Shown here piece by piece: positions 27,724 to 35,684 of a DNA stretch of 64,000 nt; the stretch's first letter is position 1; each line of letters starts with the position of its first letter. The position numbers and the translations under genes were made by a program. This DNA is from Sediminispirochaeta smaragdinae DSM 11293 (GTDB lineage: Bacteria; Spirochaetota; Spirochaetia; DSM-16054; Sediminispirochaetaceae). Under the pieces are notes generated by a model. That model ran no database searches, was not told the origin of the DNA, and worked only from the letters and a program-made list of their open reading frames with translations. The stretch covers positions 2,294,001 through 2,358,000 of the forward strand of contig NC_014364.1 of the NCBI RefSeq assembly GCF_000143985.1, given 5' to 3'.

Positions 27724-28240
27724 CAACATCTTCCCCCTGAATCAGTGTCTCCAGCTGCAAACGGGCACGATGTACCCGAACCTTTACATTTCCTTCACTT
27801 ATCCGCAGGACCCTTCCGATTTCCTGGTAATTCAGACCCGCATACTCCTTCAAAATCAACACTGACCGGTATTTTTCCGGCAGCTGTTCCAGTGCTTCTT
27901 GTACGATTCGTACCGTTTCCTTTTCAATGAGCAGATCCTCGCCTGAAGCCTCTATCCTCTCCGGTTCTTGTTTGATTTTATCCATGGCCCGATACTCGGT
28001 AACCTTTCGCTTCCGATAATTGAAGGAAAGATTCTTCACCACCCGGATCAGCCAATATAGAGCCTGATCTTCAGAGGGAAACGAGAAAGGTCTGTTATAA
28101 AATCGAATAAATGCTTCCTGACAAATATCCTCCGCCGCATCCATATCGAGCGTGATATGATACGCAACTTTCAGCAGGGTCGAAAAAGACTTCGTATAGA
28201 ATTTTCTGAACGAATCCCCGCCCTTCTCCGGTACGCTCAT
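27713..28240 (-). CDS. ECF-type RNA polymerase sigma factor
   Basis: A 175-aa sigma factor with region 2 (DAAEDICQEAFIRFYNRPF, about 35-55, with ALYWLIRVVKNLSFNYRKR after it) and region 4 helix-turn-helix (LNYQEIGRVLRISEGNVKVRVHRAR near 140-160). It precedes and overlaps its likely anti-sigma gene. It starts 28 nt after cysS, so part of its expression may come from the cysS promoter. No sequence was identified as its target promoter. Confidence 0.93.
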   Translation of the reverse strand: MSVPEKGGDSFRKFYTKSFSTLLKVAYHITLDMDAAEDICQEAFIRFYNRPFSFPSEDQALYWLIRVVKNLSFNYRKRKVTEYRAMDKIKQEPERIEASGEDLLIEKETVRIVQEALEQLPEKYRSVLILKEYAGLNYQEIGRVLRISEGNVKVRVHRARLQLETLIQGEDVDVR

Positions 28241-28268
28241 AGGTTAAACAACTCTGCCGGCCCTGCCG

Positions 28269-29693
28269 TTACAGCGTTCGGCTCCATTTTGTGCCATTTG
28301 GGGTATCTTTTATGCTGATTCCCCTCGCCGAAAGCTTATCACGGATTTCATCGGCGAGGTGAAAATCTTTCCGGCTGCGCGCTGCGTTTCGCTGCTCGAT
28401 AAGCTCTTCTATTTCTCGGTCTTCCGAGCTGTCGGTAGCGTGCTGCGGAAGGGCAAGAAGATTCAGGCCGAGGACCCGATCCATGGCCGACACAACGGAG
28501 AGCTTCTCTCCCGGTTGAAGTTCGGACTTAAGGAGCTGCCATAATTCGGCAAGGGCCTTAGGCATATTCATATCCTGCCCAACGGCCGCCTCAAAGCGTT
28601 CGAGGAACTTCGATCCGGCAGCAGAAGGTGGCAGTGCGATTGCCTCCTTCCAGCAATCGCCAAGCTCCTCTCTTAATACGGCGATTCTTGAAACAAGGCG
28701 CTCTCGTGCACTTTTTGCAGCATCGAGGCTCTCAAAGGAGAATTGCAATTGGCTTCGATAATGGCCCCCAAGGCAAAAATAGCGGTAATCAAGGGGATGA
28801 TAGCCCTTATCGACCAGGGATTGCAGGGTAAGAAAGTTCCCGGCGGACTTTGCCATCTTTCCCTTGTTCATAAGGAGAAATTCACCATGGACCCAGTATT
28901 GCACCCATTGCTTGCCTGTTGCGGCCTCTGCCTGGGCAATTTCATTTGTGTGATGAACGGGTATATGGTCGACACCTCCGCAATGGATGTCGAACTGTTC
29001 TCCAAGATAACGGATACTCATTGCGCTGCATTCGATGTGCCAGCCTGGATAGCCTTTTCCCCAGGGACTGTCCCACAACATTGCATGGTTTTCAAATTTG
29101 GAATTGGTGAACCATAAGACAAAATCATGAGGATTTCGTTTATTGGAATCGACCTCAATCCGTGCGCCGGCCTGTAAGTCCTGCCGGTCGAGAAGTGCCA
29201 AACGGCCGTAATCGGGAAATGTGTCGATGCTGAAGTAGACATTGCCTCCGGCCTGATAGGTGTGGCCCCCCTCTTCAAGTCGTTTGATAAGGGCGATCAT
29301 ATCATCAATATGTTCGGTGGCCCGGGGCGCAACCGTCGGCCTGATAATATTGAGCCGATCGGTGTCGCGAAAAAAGGCATCGGTATAATACTTTGCGATT
29401 TCCCAGACGCTTTTCCCGCTTTCACGGGAACTCTTTTCCATCTTATCTTCGCCCTCATCGGCGTCGTCGGTAAGATGGCCCACATCGGTGATGTTCATAA
29501 CATGTTCGACCTTAAAGCCTGCATATTCGAACACACGGCGGAGAACATCCTCAAATACATAGGTGCGTAGATTCCCGATATGCGCAAAGTTATACACCGT
29601 GGGGCCACAGGTATACATCTTTACAAGCCCATCTTCGATCGGTTTGAATTCCTGAACCTCTCTTCCCATGGTGTTGTAAAGTAAGATCTTCAC
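28269..29693 (-). CDS. cysS: Cysteinyl-tRNA synthetase
   Basis: A 474-aa class I synthetase. TCGPTVYNFAHIGNLR carries the first zinc cysteine and a HIGN version of HIGH; WHIECSAM and GGVDHIPVHHTNE give the other ligands. The KMSKS loop reads KMAKSAGNF. Translation starts at GTG with AAGG upstream. The gene is divergent from murB, sharing the 29694-29749 gap as promoter region. Confidence 0.96.
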   Translation of the reverse strand: MKILLYNTMGREVQEFKPIEDGLVKMYTCGPTVYNFAHIGNLRTYVFEDVLRRVFEYAGFKVEHVMNITDVGHLTDDADEGEDKMEKSSRESGKSVWEIAKYYTDAFFRDTDRLNIIRPTVAPRATEHIDDMIALIKRLEEGGHTYQAGGNVYFSIDTFPDYGRLALLDRQDLQAGARIEVDSNKRNPHDFVLWFTNSKFENHAMLWDSPWGKGYPGWHIECSAMSIRYLGEQFDIHCGGVDHIPVHHTNEIAQAEAATGKQWVQYWVHGEFLLMNKGKMAKSAGNFLTLQSLVDKGYHPLDYRYFCLGGHYRSQLQFSFESLDAAKSARERLVSRIAVLREELGDCWKEAIALPPSAAGSKFLERFEAAVGQDMNMPKALAELWQLLKSELQPGEKLSVVSAMDRVLGLNLLALPQHATDSSEDREIEELIEQRNAARSRKDFHLADEIRDKLSARGISIKDTPNGTKWSRTL

Positions 29694-29749
29694 CCTTGAT
29701 TCCCCCTTCCCAGTAGCGTAAAACCCGCATTCCGAGATATGATGTCTAC

Positions 29750-30709
29750 GTGAAAACTAATGTACGGAATATCCTGAAAAAGATCAACAACAGCAGCTTT
29801 CACGGCATAGCCTCTCTTGACGAGAAGATGTCGAAACATACTACCTTCAAGGTTGGAGGGGCCGCAGATCTTTATCTCAAACCGACGGATGAGTCATCAC
29901 TCCTCCAGGTCGCAACGGTATTGCGGGAACAGAACCTTGCAAGCAGCCATGAGCTTCCCCTTTTTTTTCTTGGCGGCGGGGCGAATATTGTAGTATCGGA
30001 TAAAGGGATCCGGGGGGTCGTTATCGACCTCACCGAACTGAGAGAATATAGGGTTGATGCCGGCAGCATATACACGGGAAGCGGTATGCCGGTGGATCTT
30101 TTTGTGGAAAAGGCTGCGGAAGCGGGACTTTCCGGTGCGGAATTCCTTGCCGGTATGCCGGGAAGTGTGGGAGGGGCGGTCTGGATGAATGCGCGATGCT
30201 ATGGTTCCTCTATTTCCGATATTCTCTGCTCTGTCCGGTACCTCGACCTTTCTTCCACTCCGACGATCTGCGAATATCAGATCGAACAGGAGGATTTCGG
30301 CTATAAACGAAGCCCTTTTCAGAAAAAGAGTGATTACATTATTCTTTCTGCACGTTTCAAACTCCACCCGGAGAACGATCTTACGATTTATCGCAGAATG
30401 GAGGAATACCGGGCAGATCGCAGGCAAAAGGGGCATTACCGGTTTCCGTCTGCCGGTTCGGTATTTAAAAACGATCATGCCTTTGGGGCGCCTACAGGGC
30501 GGCTTTTGGACACATTAGGTCTTCGGGGGAAAAAAGTCGGAGATGCGGCGGTCTCCGATTTTCATGCGAATATTATTGTCAACCTCGGAGCCGCAACCGC
30601 TACGGATATCTATACCTTGACCGAAATGTGCCGCGCCACGGCTAAAAGCGAACTTGGTATTGATCTCGAACCGGAAATCCGTTTTGTCGGAGATTGGAGT
30701 GACACATGA
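29750..30709 (+). CDS. murB: UDP-N-acetylenolpyruvoylglucosamine reductase
   Basis: A 319-aa FAD enzyme that makes UDP-MurNAc for peptidoglycan. It shows KHTTFKVGG, FLGGGANIVVSDKGIRG for FAD binding, AGMPGSVGGAVWMNARCYG, the catalytic serine in RFPSAGSVFKN, and the C-terminal LEPEIRFVG glutamate. It starts with GTG. The stop overlaps the mgtE start (ATGA). Length and motifs are normal. Confidence 0.96.
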   Translation: MKTNVRNILKKINNSSFHGIASLDEKMSKHTTFKVGGAADLYLKPTDESSLLQVATVLREQNLASSHELPLFFLGGGANIVVSDKGIRGVVIDLTELREYRVDAGSIYTGSGMPVDLFVEKAAEAGLSGAEFLAGMPGSVGGAVWMNARCYGSSISDILCSVRYLDLSSTPTICEYQIEQEDFGYKRSPFQKKSDYIILSARFKLHPENDLTIYRRMEEYRADRRQKGHYRFPSAGSVFKNDHAFGAPTGRLLDTLGLRGKKVGDAAVSDFHANIIVNLGAATATDIYTLTEMCRATAKSELGIDLEPEIRFVGDWSDT

Positions 30710-32052
30710 CAGATCCCATTGCATACTACCGGGAATATCGCCCCATGATGGACAACCAGCAGGTAAAGGAGCTCTTTAGCGATTTCTCCTTCGACCAGCT
30801 TTTGGATGTTTGGAGATCCCTCTCCGATGATGAGGCAACGGATATTTTTCTCCATCTATCTCCCGAGGTGAAACTCGATCTTATCACGGAACTGGAGATT
30901 GAAGATCAGGAAAAAATCATCGGCAAGCTTTCCGCTCAGGGAAAACGTAGTCTTTTCCAAGCAATGGAGCCGGACGACCTTGTCGATATTGTTCAGTCGG
31001 TAAGCAAGGAAGTGCGCAGAACCGTTTGGGAGAACCTTGATGACGAGTCCAAGAGGGAGACTCTCTTTCTGCTGCGGTTCGATGAGGACGATGCAGCCGG
31101 TTTGATGACACCCAGGTATCTGGCCGTACGATCCGACATCAATGTAGGGCATGCCTTGGCCTTTATTCGGGCAAACAGCGCCAAGGTCGAACTCCTTTCG
31201 GATATCTATGTTCTTGATGAACTACAGCGCCTTGATGGTGTTGTATCGGTAAAGGATATTCTTTCGGCCTCAGACGAAACCAAGGTTTCGGAAATCATGA
31301 ATCAGCGAGTCATCTCGGTCCTCGACTCCACGGACCAGGAGGAGGTCGCCCGTACACTGGAGACCCATGATCTTGTTTCAATCCCCGTTGTCGACCAGGA
31401 AAACATCCTTCTCGGTGTCATTACATTCGATGACGTGATGGATGTCATCAGGGAAGAGCAGACCGAGGATGTTTACCGAATGGGAGCCATGTCAGGTGAG
31501 GCCGATGCCTACATGAACAGCAGCATATGGCGTCTGGTGAAAAAACGTGTGCCATGGTTGATCATCCTGCTCCTTCTCGGAACCGTAACAACCAACGTTC
31601 TTCATCATTATGAATCGATCATCCTTGGTGCAGCCTTTCTCTTTATGTATATGCCGGTCATTACCCAGACAGGAGGTAATTCGGGGAGTCAAAGTTCGAC
31701 ACTGATGATTCGAGGTTTGGCTACCGGCGAAATCGTATTTAGAGATATCGGAAAGATTCTTTTCAGGGAACTTCTTGTCGGCCTCTTTATGGGCGGCATT
31801 ACCGGCTTGGTTATCCTGCTGCGAAGCTATTTTCTTCCCCCCGGGATCGATATTTATGCAGCCTTCGTCGTCGGCATTTCCCTCGCGTTGGTGGTCTTTA
31901 TCTCGAATTTGATTGGAACCCTTGCCCCCTTGCTGATCCACCGCATGGGCTTTGACCCGACGGTGATGTCGGCACCCTTAATGGCGACACTCATTGATGT
32001 GGCCGGTATCACCATCTATTTCGAAACGGCTAGAAGACTTCTGAGCCTGTAA
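30706..32052 (+). CDS. mgtE: Magnesium transporter MgtE
   Basis: A 448-aa channel-type Mg2+ transporter. N-terminal helical-repeat domain (1-125, LFLLRFDEDDAAGLMTPRY at its end), two CBS domains (about 130-255), then five membrane helices (about 275-448) with the pore signature TQTGGNSGSQSST. The cytoplasmic domains close the pore when internal Mg2+ is high. Coupled to murB by a 4-nt overlap; no Mg2+ riboswitch was seen. Confidence 0.95.
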   Translation: MTDPIAYYREYRPMMDNQQVKELFSDFSFDQLLDVWRSLSDDEATDIFLHLSPEVKLDLITELEIEDQEKIIGKLSAQGKRSLFQAMEPDDLVDIVQSVSKEVRRTVWENLDDESKRETLFLLRFDEDDAAGLMTPRYLAVRSDINVGHALAFIRANSAKVELLSDIYVLDELQRLDGVVSVKDILSASDETKVSEIMNQRVISVLDSTDQEEVARTLETHDLVSIPVVDQENILLGVITFDDVMDVIREEQTEDVYRMGAMSGEADAYMNSSIWRLVKKRVPWLIILLLLGTVTTNVLHHYESIILGAAFLFMYMPVITQTGGNSGSQSSTLMIRGLATGEIVFRDIGKILFRELLVGLFMGGITGLVILLRSYFLPPGIDIYAAFVVGISLALVVFISNLIGTLAPLLIHRMGFDPTVMSAPLMATLIDVAGITIYFETARRLLSL

Positions 32053-32077
32053 GAAAAACGTAATCGGAACGTAAATT

Positions 32078-33442
32078 TTATAGACTGTAGCGCCATTCGA
32101 GTCTCCATGACTTTTTCTCGCCGTCGTCGAATCTGAACGAGACCGTGCCTCCCGCAAGCGGTAGCATGATGGTAAAGCGCCAAAGAAGGGCATCGAAACC
32201 ATCGATGCTCGAATAATGCTGCCGCAATTGTGTGGAAAGTGAGACATCATTCCGGGATACTTCCATTTCAAACATAGCCCGCCCTTCTTCGCTTTTTGCT
32301 ATGCGTTGCTCTTTTGTTTCCCGTATCCAGGTGGCGGAAAGTTCACTACCATATGAAAACGTAAAGCGGTGCAATGCGATCTCTTCGCCGTCCATGGAAG
32401 TTTTAAGTTCGGTATTCTGTTTCCATGCGCCAAAGGAATCGATACTGACGTTTTCGCTAAGGGAGCAGGAAGCTTTGATGGCCTCCCATTGCTTTTTGAG
32501 CCCTACCTCACGTTCTATCTTCATGGGAACGACTTCTCCTCCCTGGCAAGGAGAACGGGCCTGTTCACGACGGAATCGACCTTCGAGGCAAAGTATTCGT
32601 TCCTTACCAAGCGTTGCATCCATTGCAAAAACCGAAAATGCAGGTAGTAGATCTCCTTTTGCATCGATAAACCGGGAGGATCTGTAGCCGAAGAAAGAGG
32701 AACAACTCCATGCCTTTGCCCGTATCCTGCTTCGTCCCCTTCCGTACCAACCTCTTTCGGATGTTGGTGTAGAAGCGTTCCACAGTTCCATTCCCAATTC
32801 GATTGAGGTGGATGATGAGCCGGAGCCTTGCCAACAGCTTACCATCTCTGTTCCGGCTATCTGCCAAAAGCTTCCGGGAAACGGTACGGGCTCAACAAAC
32901 CAAGCGGCTTCTCCCAAAGCAGATTCGGATGCTAAGGAGCGAAGCAGGAAACACTGCGGATGGAATAAGATGTACGCATTACCGGGAGCGTTTACTTTGA
33001 TTCGTTGCTCCAAACCAAGGGTAATACGCTTTTCATCGTTAAAATAGAGAAGCGAAAGGGCTTGGAACGGGAAAAGGGTCGCCCCATAATGGCCTCCAAG
33101 GGAGAGGGAGCTGTCTTGGATCAATGAATATGGTTCGGAAAAGTGATCGGAATCCGCTCCCTGAGCCAAGGGGCTACGAAGCAGCGACAGGGTACCAGCC
33201 GGTTTCATTCTGCCGATAAAAAGCAGGGGGCTTACGAACCACCAGTCAAAATTTATGTCACTTTGCATACCCTCTGATTTTGACAATAGAACTCCTCCCC
33301 TCATCACGCTTGATGAGAAGGAGTTTCGAACGAGAACCTCCTTATCGTTAAGACGTACCACCTGCGATGTCTCTCCCATCAGCGGCAGCCCCGACATCGC
33401 AGCGAAAAGCAAGAGGCTGATACAAGATACTCTCGTTTCCAC
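32078..33442 (-). CDS. Exported hypothetical protein, possible outer-membrane protein
   Basis: A protein of about 454 aa. The frame opens earlier (33547), but GTG at 33442 gives a good signal peptide (SCISLLLFAAMSGLPLMG). The mature part is made of short alternating strands rich in Ser, Trp and Phe with acidic turns, as in beta-barrel or periplasmic beta proteins; the sequence ends in strands (FRLEWRYSL-like). No family was recognised and no ribosome site supports the start. Convergent with mgtE (25-nt gap), divergent from ackA. Confidence 0.65.
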   Translation of the reverse strand: METRVSCISLLLFAAMSGLPLMGETSQVVRLNDKEVLVRNSFSSSVMRGGVLLSKSEGMQSDINFDWWFVSPLLFIGRMKPAGTLSLLRSPLAQGADSDHFSEPYSLIQDSSLSLGGHYGATLFPFQALSLLYFNDEKRITLGLEQRIKVNAPGNAYILFHPQCFLLRSLASESALGEAAWFVEPVPFPGSFWQIAGTEMVSCWQGSGSSSTSIELGMELWNASTPTSERGWYGRGRSRIRAKAWSCSSFFGYRSSRFIDAKGDLLPAFSVFAMDATLGKERILCLEGRFRREQARSPCQGGEVVPMKIEREVGLKKQWEAIKASCSLSENVSIDSFGAWKQNTELKTSMDGEEIALHRFTFSYGSELSATWIRETKEQRIAKSEEGRAMFEMEVSRNDVSLSTQLRQHYSSIDGFDALLWRFTIMLPLAGGTVSFRFDDGEKKSWRLEWRYSL

Positions 33443-33558
33443 ACATACTATTACAAGAAAACTGACCTGAGTAATTTTGCCAATTATTGCAATTTTCTTT
33501 TTTACATGTGAAAATAATAACGACAAATCAATTCTTGTAACAAGCACTGGAGGAAAGT

Positions 33559-34899
33559 GTGGTTATTCTAACACTCAACTGCGGGAGTTCGTCCGCAAAG
33601 TATCAGGTCTATGATTGGGAAAATAAAGAGGTTCTAGGTGTTGGTTTAGTAGAGCGAATCGGACAGGATATGTCGAATCTGGAACATAAAGTCCAGGGGA
33701 AAGAGGAGTATACAGCCGAAAAACATTGCTCAAACCATAAGGAAGCCATCGAATGGGTTATCAGCATTATCCTCGATAAGGAAAAGGGATGCGTATCTGA
33801 TGTCAAGGACATTAAGGCAGTCGGACACAGGGTCCTCCATGGGGGCGAACTAATCAAAAAGTCCGTCATCGTGGATGAGGCAGCCCTTAAGCAGTTTGAG
33901 ACACTCATTCCTCTGGGCCCCTTGCATAACCCGGCAAATATTCAGGGAATCAGAGCCGCCATGCAGGTTTTGCCTTCTGTTCCCCATTGTGCCGTCATGG
34001 ATACAGCCTGGCATCAAACCATGCCGTCGAAGGCATTCATGTATGCGCTGCCCTATGAATGGTACAAGAAGTACAATGTGCGACGTTACGGCTTTCACGG
34101 AACCTCATATGTCTATACATCGAAACGGGCCGCCATACTTCTCGGCAAAAAGCCGTCGGAAACCAATCTTGTCATCGCCCACATTGGAAATGGTGCCTCC
34201 ATGTGTGCCGTAAAAGAGGGCTGTTGTTATGACACCAGCATGGGCTTGACCCCTCTTGAGGGCCTGGTTATGGGGACTCGCTGCGGAGACATCGATCCTG
34301 CAATTCTGCCGTATATGATGGAGCAGGCACATATCTCTCCCAAAGAGATGGATACCATTATCAACAAAAAAAGCGGCGTTCTCGGTGTAACAGAGAAATT
34401 CATCGACCGCCGTGATGTCTATGCCGGCCATCTGAAAGGGGACAAACGCTGTACCTTGGCGCTGGAGATGGAAACCTACCGTATGAAGAAGTATATCGGT
34501 TCGTACATAGCCGCCCTTGGTAAGATCGACGCACTGGTTTTCACTGCCGGTGTCGGGGAGATGAACCCTCTTTACAGGGCCATGGCTGTGGAAGGTCTTG
34601 AGGGGCTCGGCATCAAGCTTGATCCTGAAAAAAACAAGGCAAGTGTCACTCGAAATGCAGAAACCTGCATAAGCGCTGAGGATTCTTCTGTTAAGATTTT
34701 CGTCATTCCTACCGATGAAGAGCTGGTTATGACCGAAGATACCTATGCGCTGATGAACGGCAGCTACGATGTCCATACCAATTATCACTACTCCTTTGAA
34801 GAGCCTTCTTATGAAAACAAGGACAGGGCCCGACGCTTCAAACAGGATGTCCTGAAGCATCCGGAACTTGAAGCCATTAAGGCGATTCCGCAAGGCTGA
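33559..34899 (+). CDS. ackA: Acetate kinase
   Basis: A 446-aa ASKHA kinase that makes ATP from acetyl phosphate in fermentation. LTLNCGSSSAKYQ at the start, RYGFHGTSYVYTSKRA in the middle and FTAGVGE near the end are family marks. GTG start with GGAGG 6 nt upstream. It is some 45 aa longer than usual at the C-terminus, with a tail (YENKDRARRFKQDVLKHPE). No pta gene adjoins. A good terminator follows. Confidence 0.95.
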   Translation: MVILTLNCGSSSAKYQVYDWENKEVLGVGLVERIGQDMSNLEHKVQGKEEYTAEKHCSNHKEAIEWVISIILDKEKGCVSDVKDIKAVGHRVLHGGELIKKSVIVDEAALKQFETLIPLGPLHNPANIQGIRAAMQVLPSVPHCAVMDTAWHQTMPSKAFMYALPYEWYKKYNVRRYGFHGTSYVYTSKRAAILLGKKPSETNLVIAHIGNGASMCAVKEGCCYDTSMGLTPLEGLVMGTRCGDIDPAILPYMMEQAHISPKEMDTIINKKSGVLGVTEKFIDRRDVYAGHLKGDKRCTLALEMETYRMKKYIGSYIAALGKIDALVFTAGVGEMNPLYRAMAVEGLEGLGIKLDPEKNKASVTRNAETCISAEDSSVKIFVIPTDEELVMTEDTYALMNGSYDVHTNYHYSFEEPSYENKDRARRFKQDVLKHPELEAIKAIPQG

Positions 34900-34907
34900 A
34901 TCATCAT

Positions 34908-34946
34908 CCCCGGCTATGGATGCACGTCTCGGCCGGGGAATTTTTT
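34908..34946 (+). terminator. Terminator of ackA
   Basis: CCCCGGC (34908-34914) pairs with GCCGGGG (34932-34938), a 7-bp GC stem with a 17-nt loop, followed by AA and six T. It lies 9 nt after the ackA stop and upstream of the small membrane protein. Confidence 0.85.
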
Positions 34947-34976
34947 GTTGCCACGTTATTGGGTAAAAGGTGTTAT

Positions 34977-35270
34977 ATGCGAAAACGTATTTTGTTCATT
35001 GCTAATATGATTGGCATCATCATGCTCGTGTCGTATATTTTGATCATTCCCCGGGCACTGTCATATATAGTCTCTGCTGTTGCTGGAATTTCGACAGAAT
35101 ACGCAGGTTCTTCTGCTATTGGAATCATTGGTGGTGCGGATGGCCCAACTGCTATTTTTTTGACAAGCCGATCAGGTATAAGCCCAATGGTATGGTTTAT
35201 TGCTCCACCGGTACTTATCATGCTGCTTTTGATCTGCAACAGTATATACATAGCAAGACGACATCGATGA
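34977..35270 (+). CDS. Small membrane protein with an OadB-like motif
   Basis: A 97-aa protein with two membrane segments (about 5-30 and 70-90). Between them SAIGIIGGADGPTAIFLTS copies the conserved ion-site loop of the beta subunit of sodium-translocating decarboxylases (OadB/MmdB/GcdB, about 400 aa with many helices). Everything else of OadB is missing. Similar mini-proteins in other genomes carry the OadB label, but they cannot work as the full pump. AAGGTG precedes the ATG at 34977; an earlier frame start lies in the ackA terminator. Role unknown. Confidence 0.72.
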   Translation: MRKRILFIANMIGIIMLVSYILIIPRALSYIVSAVAGISTEYAGSSAIGIIGGADGPTAIFLTSRSGISPMVWFIAPPVLIMLLLICNSIYIARRHR

Positions 35271-35280
35271 CTCCTTCCTG

Positions 35281-35309
35281 TTGACACAATGATCGCATTT
35301 GAGTATAGT
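35281..35309 (+). promoter_or_regulatory. Promoter of the tRNA genes
   Basis: TTGACA (35281-35286) and TATAGT (35304-35309) with a 17-nt spacer, placing the start site about 8 nt before tRNA-Asp. A near-consensus sigma-70 promoter. Confidence 0.75.
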
Positions 35310-35324
35310 TGCCCCACTTGTTTA

Positions 35325-35398
35325 GGGGGCGTGGCGAAGTTGGTTATCGCGCCGGCCTGTCAAGCCGGAGATCGCGGGTTCAATCCCCGTCGCTCCCG
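35325..35398 (+). tRNA. tRNA-Asp (GTC)
   Basis: A 74-nt cloverleaf: acceptor GGGGGCG with CGCTCCC, anticodon stem CCGGC/GCCGG with loop CTGTCAA (anticodon GTC), T-arm with TTCAATC loop. CCA is not encoded. It sits behind a strong promoter and 77 nt before tRNA-Pro. Confidence 0.96.
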
Positions 35399-35475
35399 TA
35401 AAGATTGTTTTTCCACGTAGCCGGCTTTTCTTATTCGTGGACATCAGTGCTGCGTGAAAAACAATTACCGGAATA

Positions 35476-35548
35476 CGGGCTGTAGCGCAGGGGCTAGCGC
35501 GCTTGGTTCGGGACCAAGAAGTCGGCGGTTCAAATCCGCCCAGCCCGA
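35476..35548 (+). tRNA. tRNA-Pro (CGG)
   Basis: A 73-nt cloverleaf: acceptor CGGGCTG/CAGCCCG, anticodon stem CTTGG/CCAAG with loop TTCGGGA (anticodon CGG), T-loop TTCAAAT, discriminator A. CCA is not encoded. A phage-type integrase gene begins 136 nt downstream, so its 3' half is the likely attachment site. It is complete, so insertion would have kept the tRNA functional. Confidence 0.95.
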
Positions 35549-35550
35549 TT

Positions 35551-35588
35551 GCCTAACTTGTTATCATGTAATGAGTTAGGCGTTTTTA
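35551..35588 (+). terminator. Terminator after tRNA-Pro
   Basis: GCCTAACT (35551-35558) pairs with AGTTAGGC (35574-35581), followed by G and five T. It starts 3 nt after the tRNA. If the attachment site is in the tRNA end, this terminator may have come with the element. Confidence 0.8.
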
Positions 35589-35684
35589 TTGGTAGCTAAG
35601 AAATGCCTGTTTTTAGCCAAACGTTAATAAAACGTCATTAAACGTTAATACCAGCGTTTTGACGTGAATCACGGGAGGCTTTTC

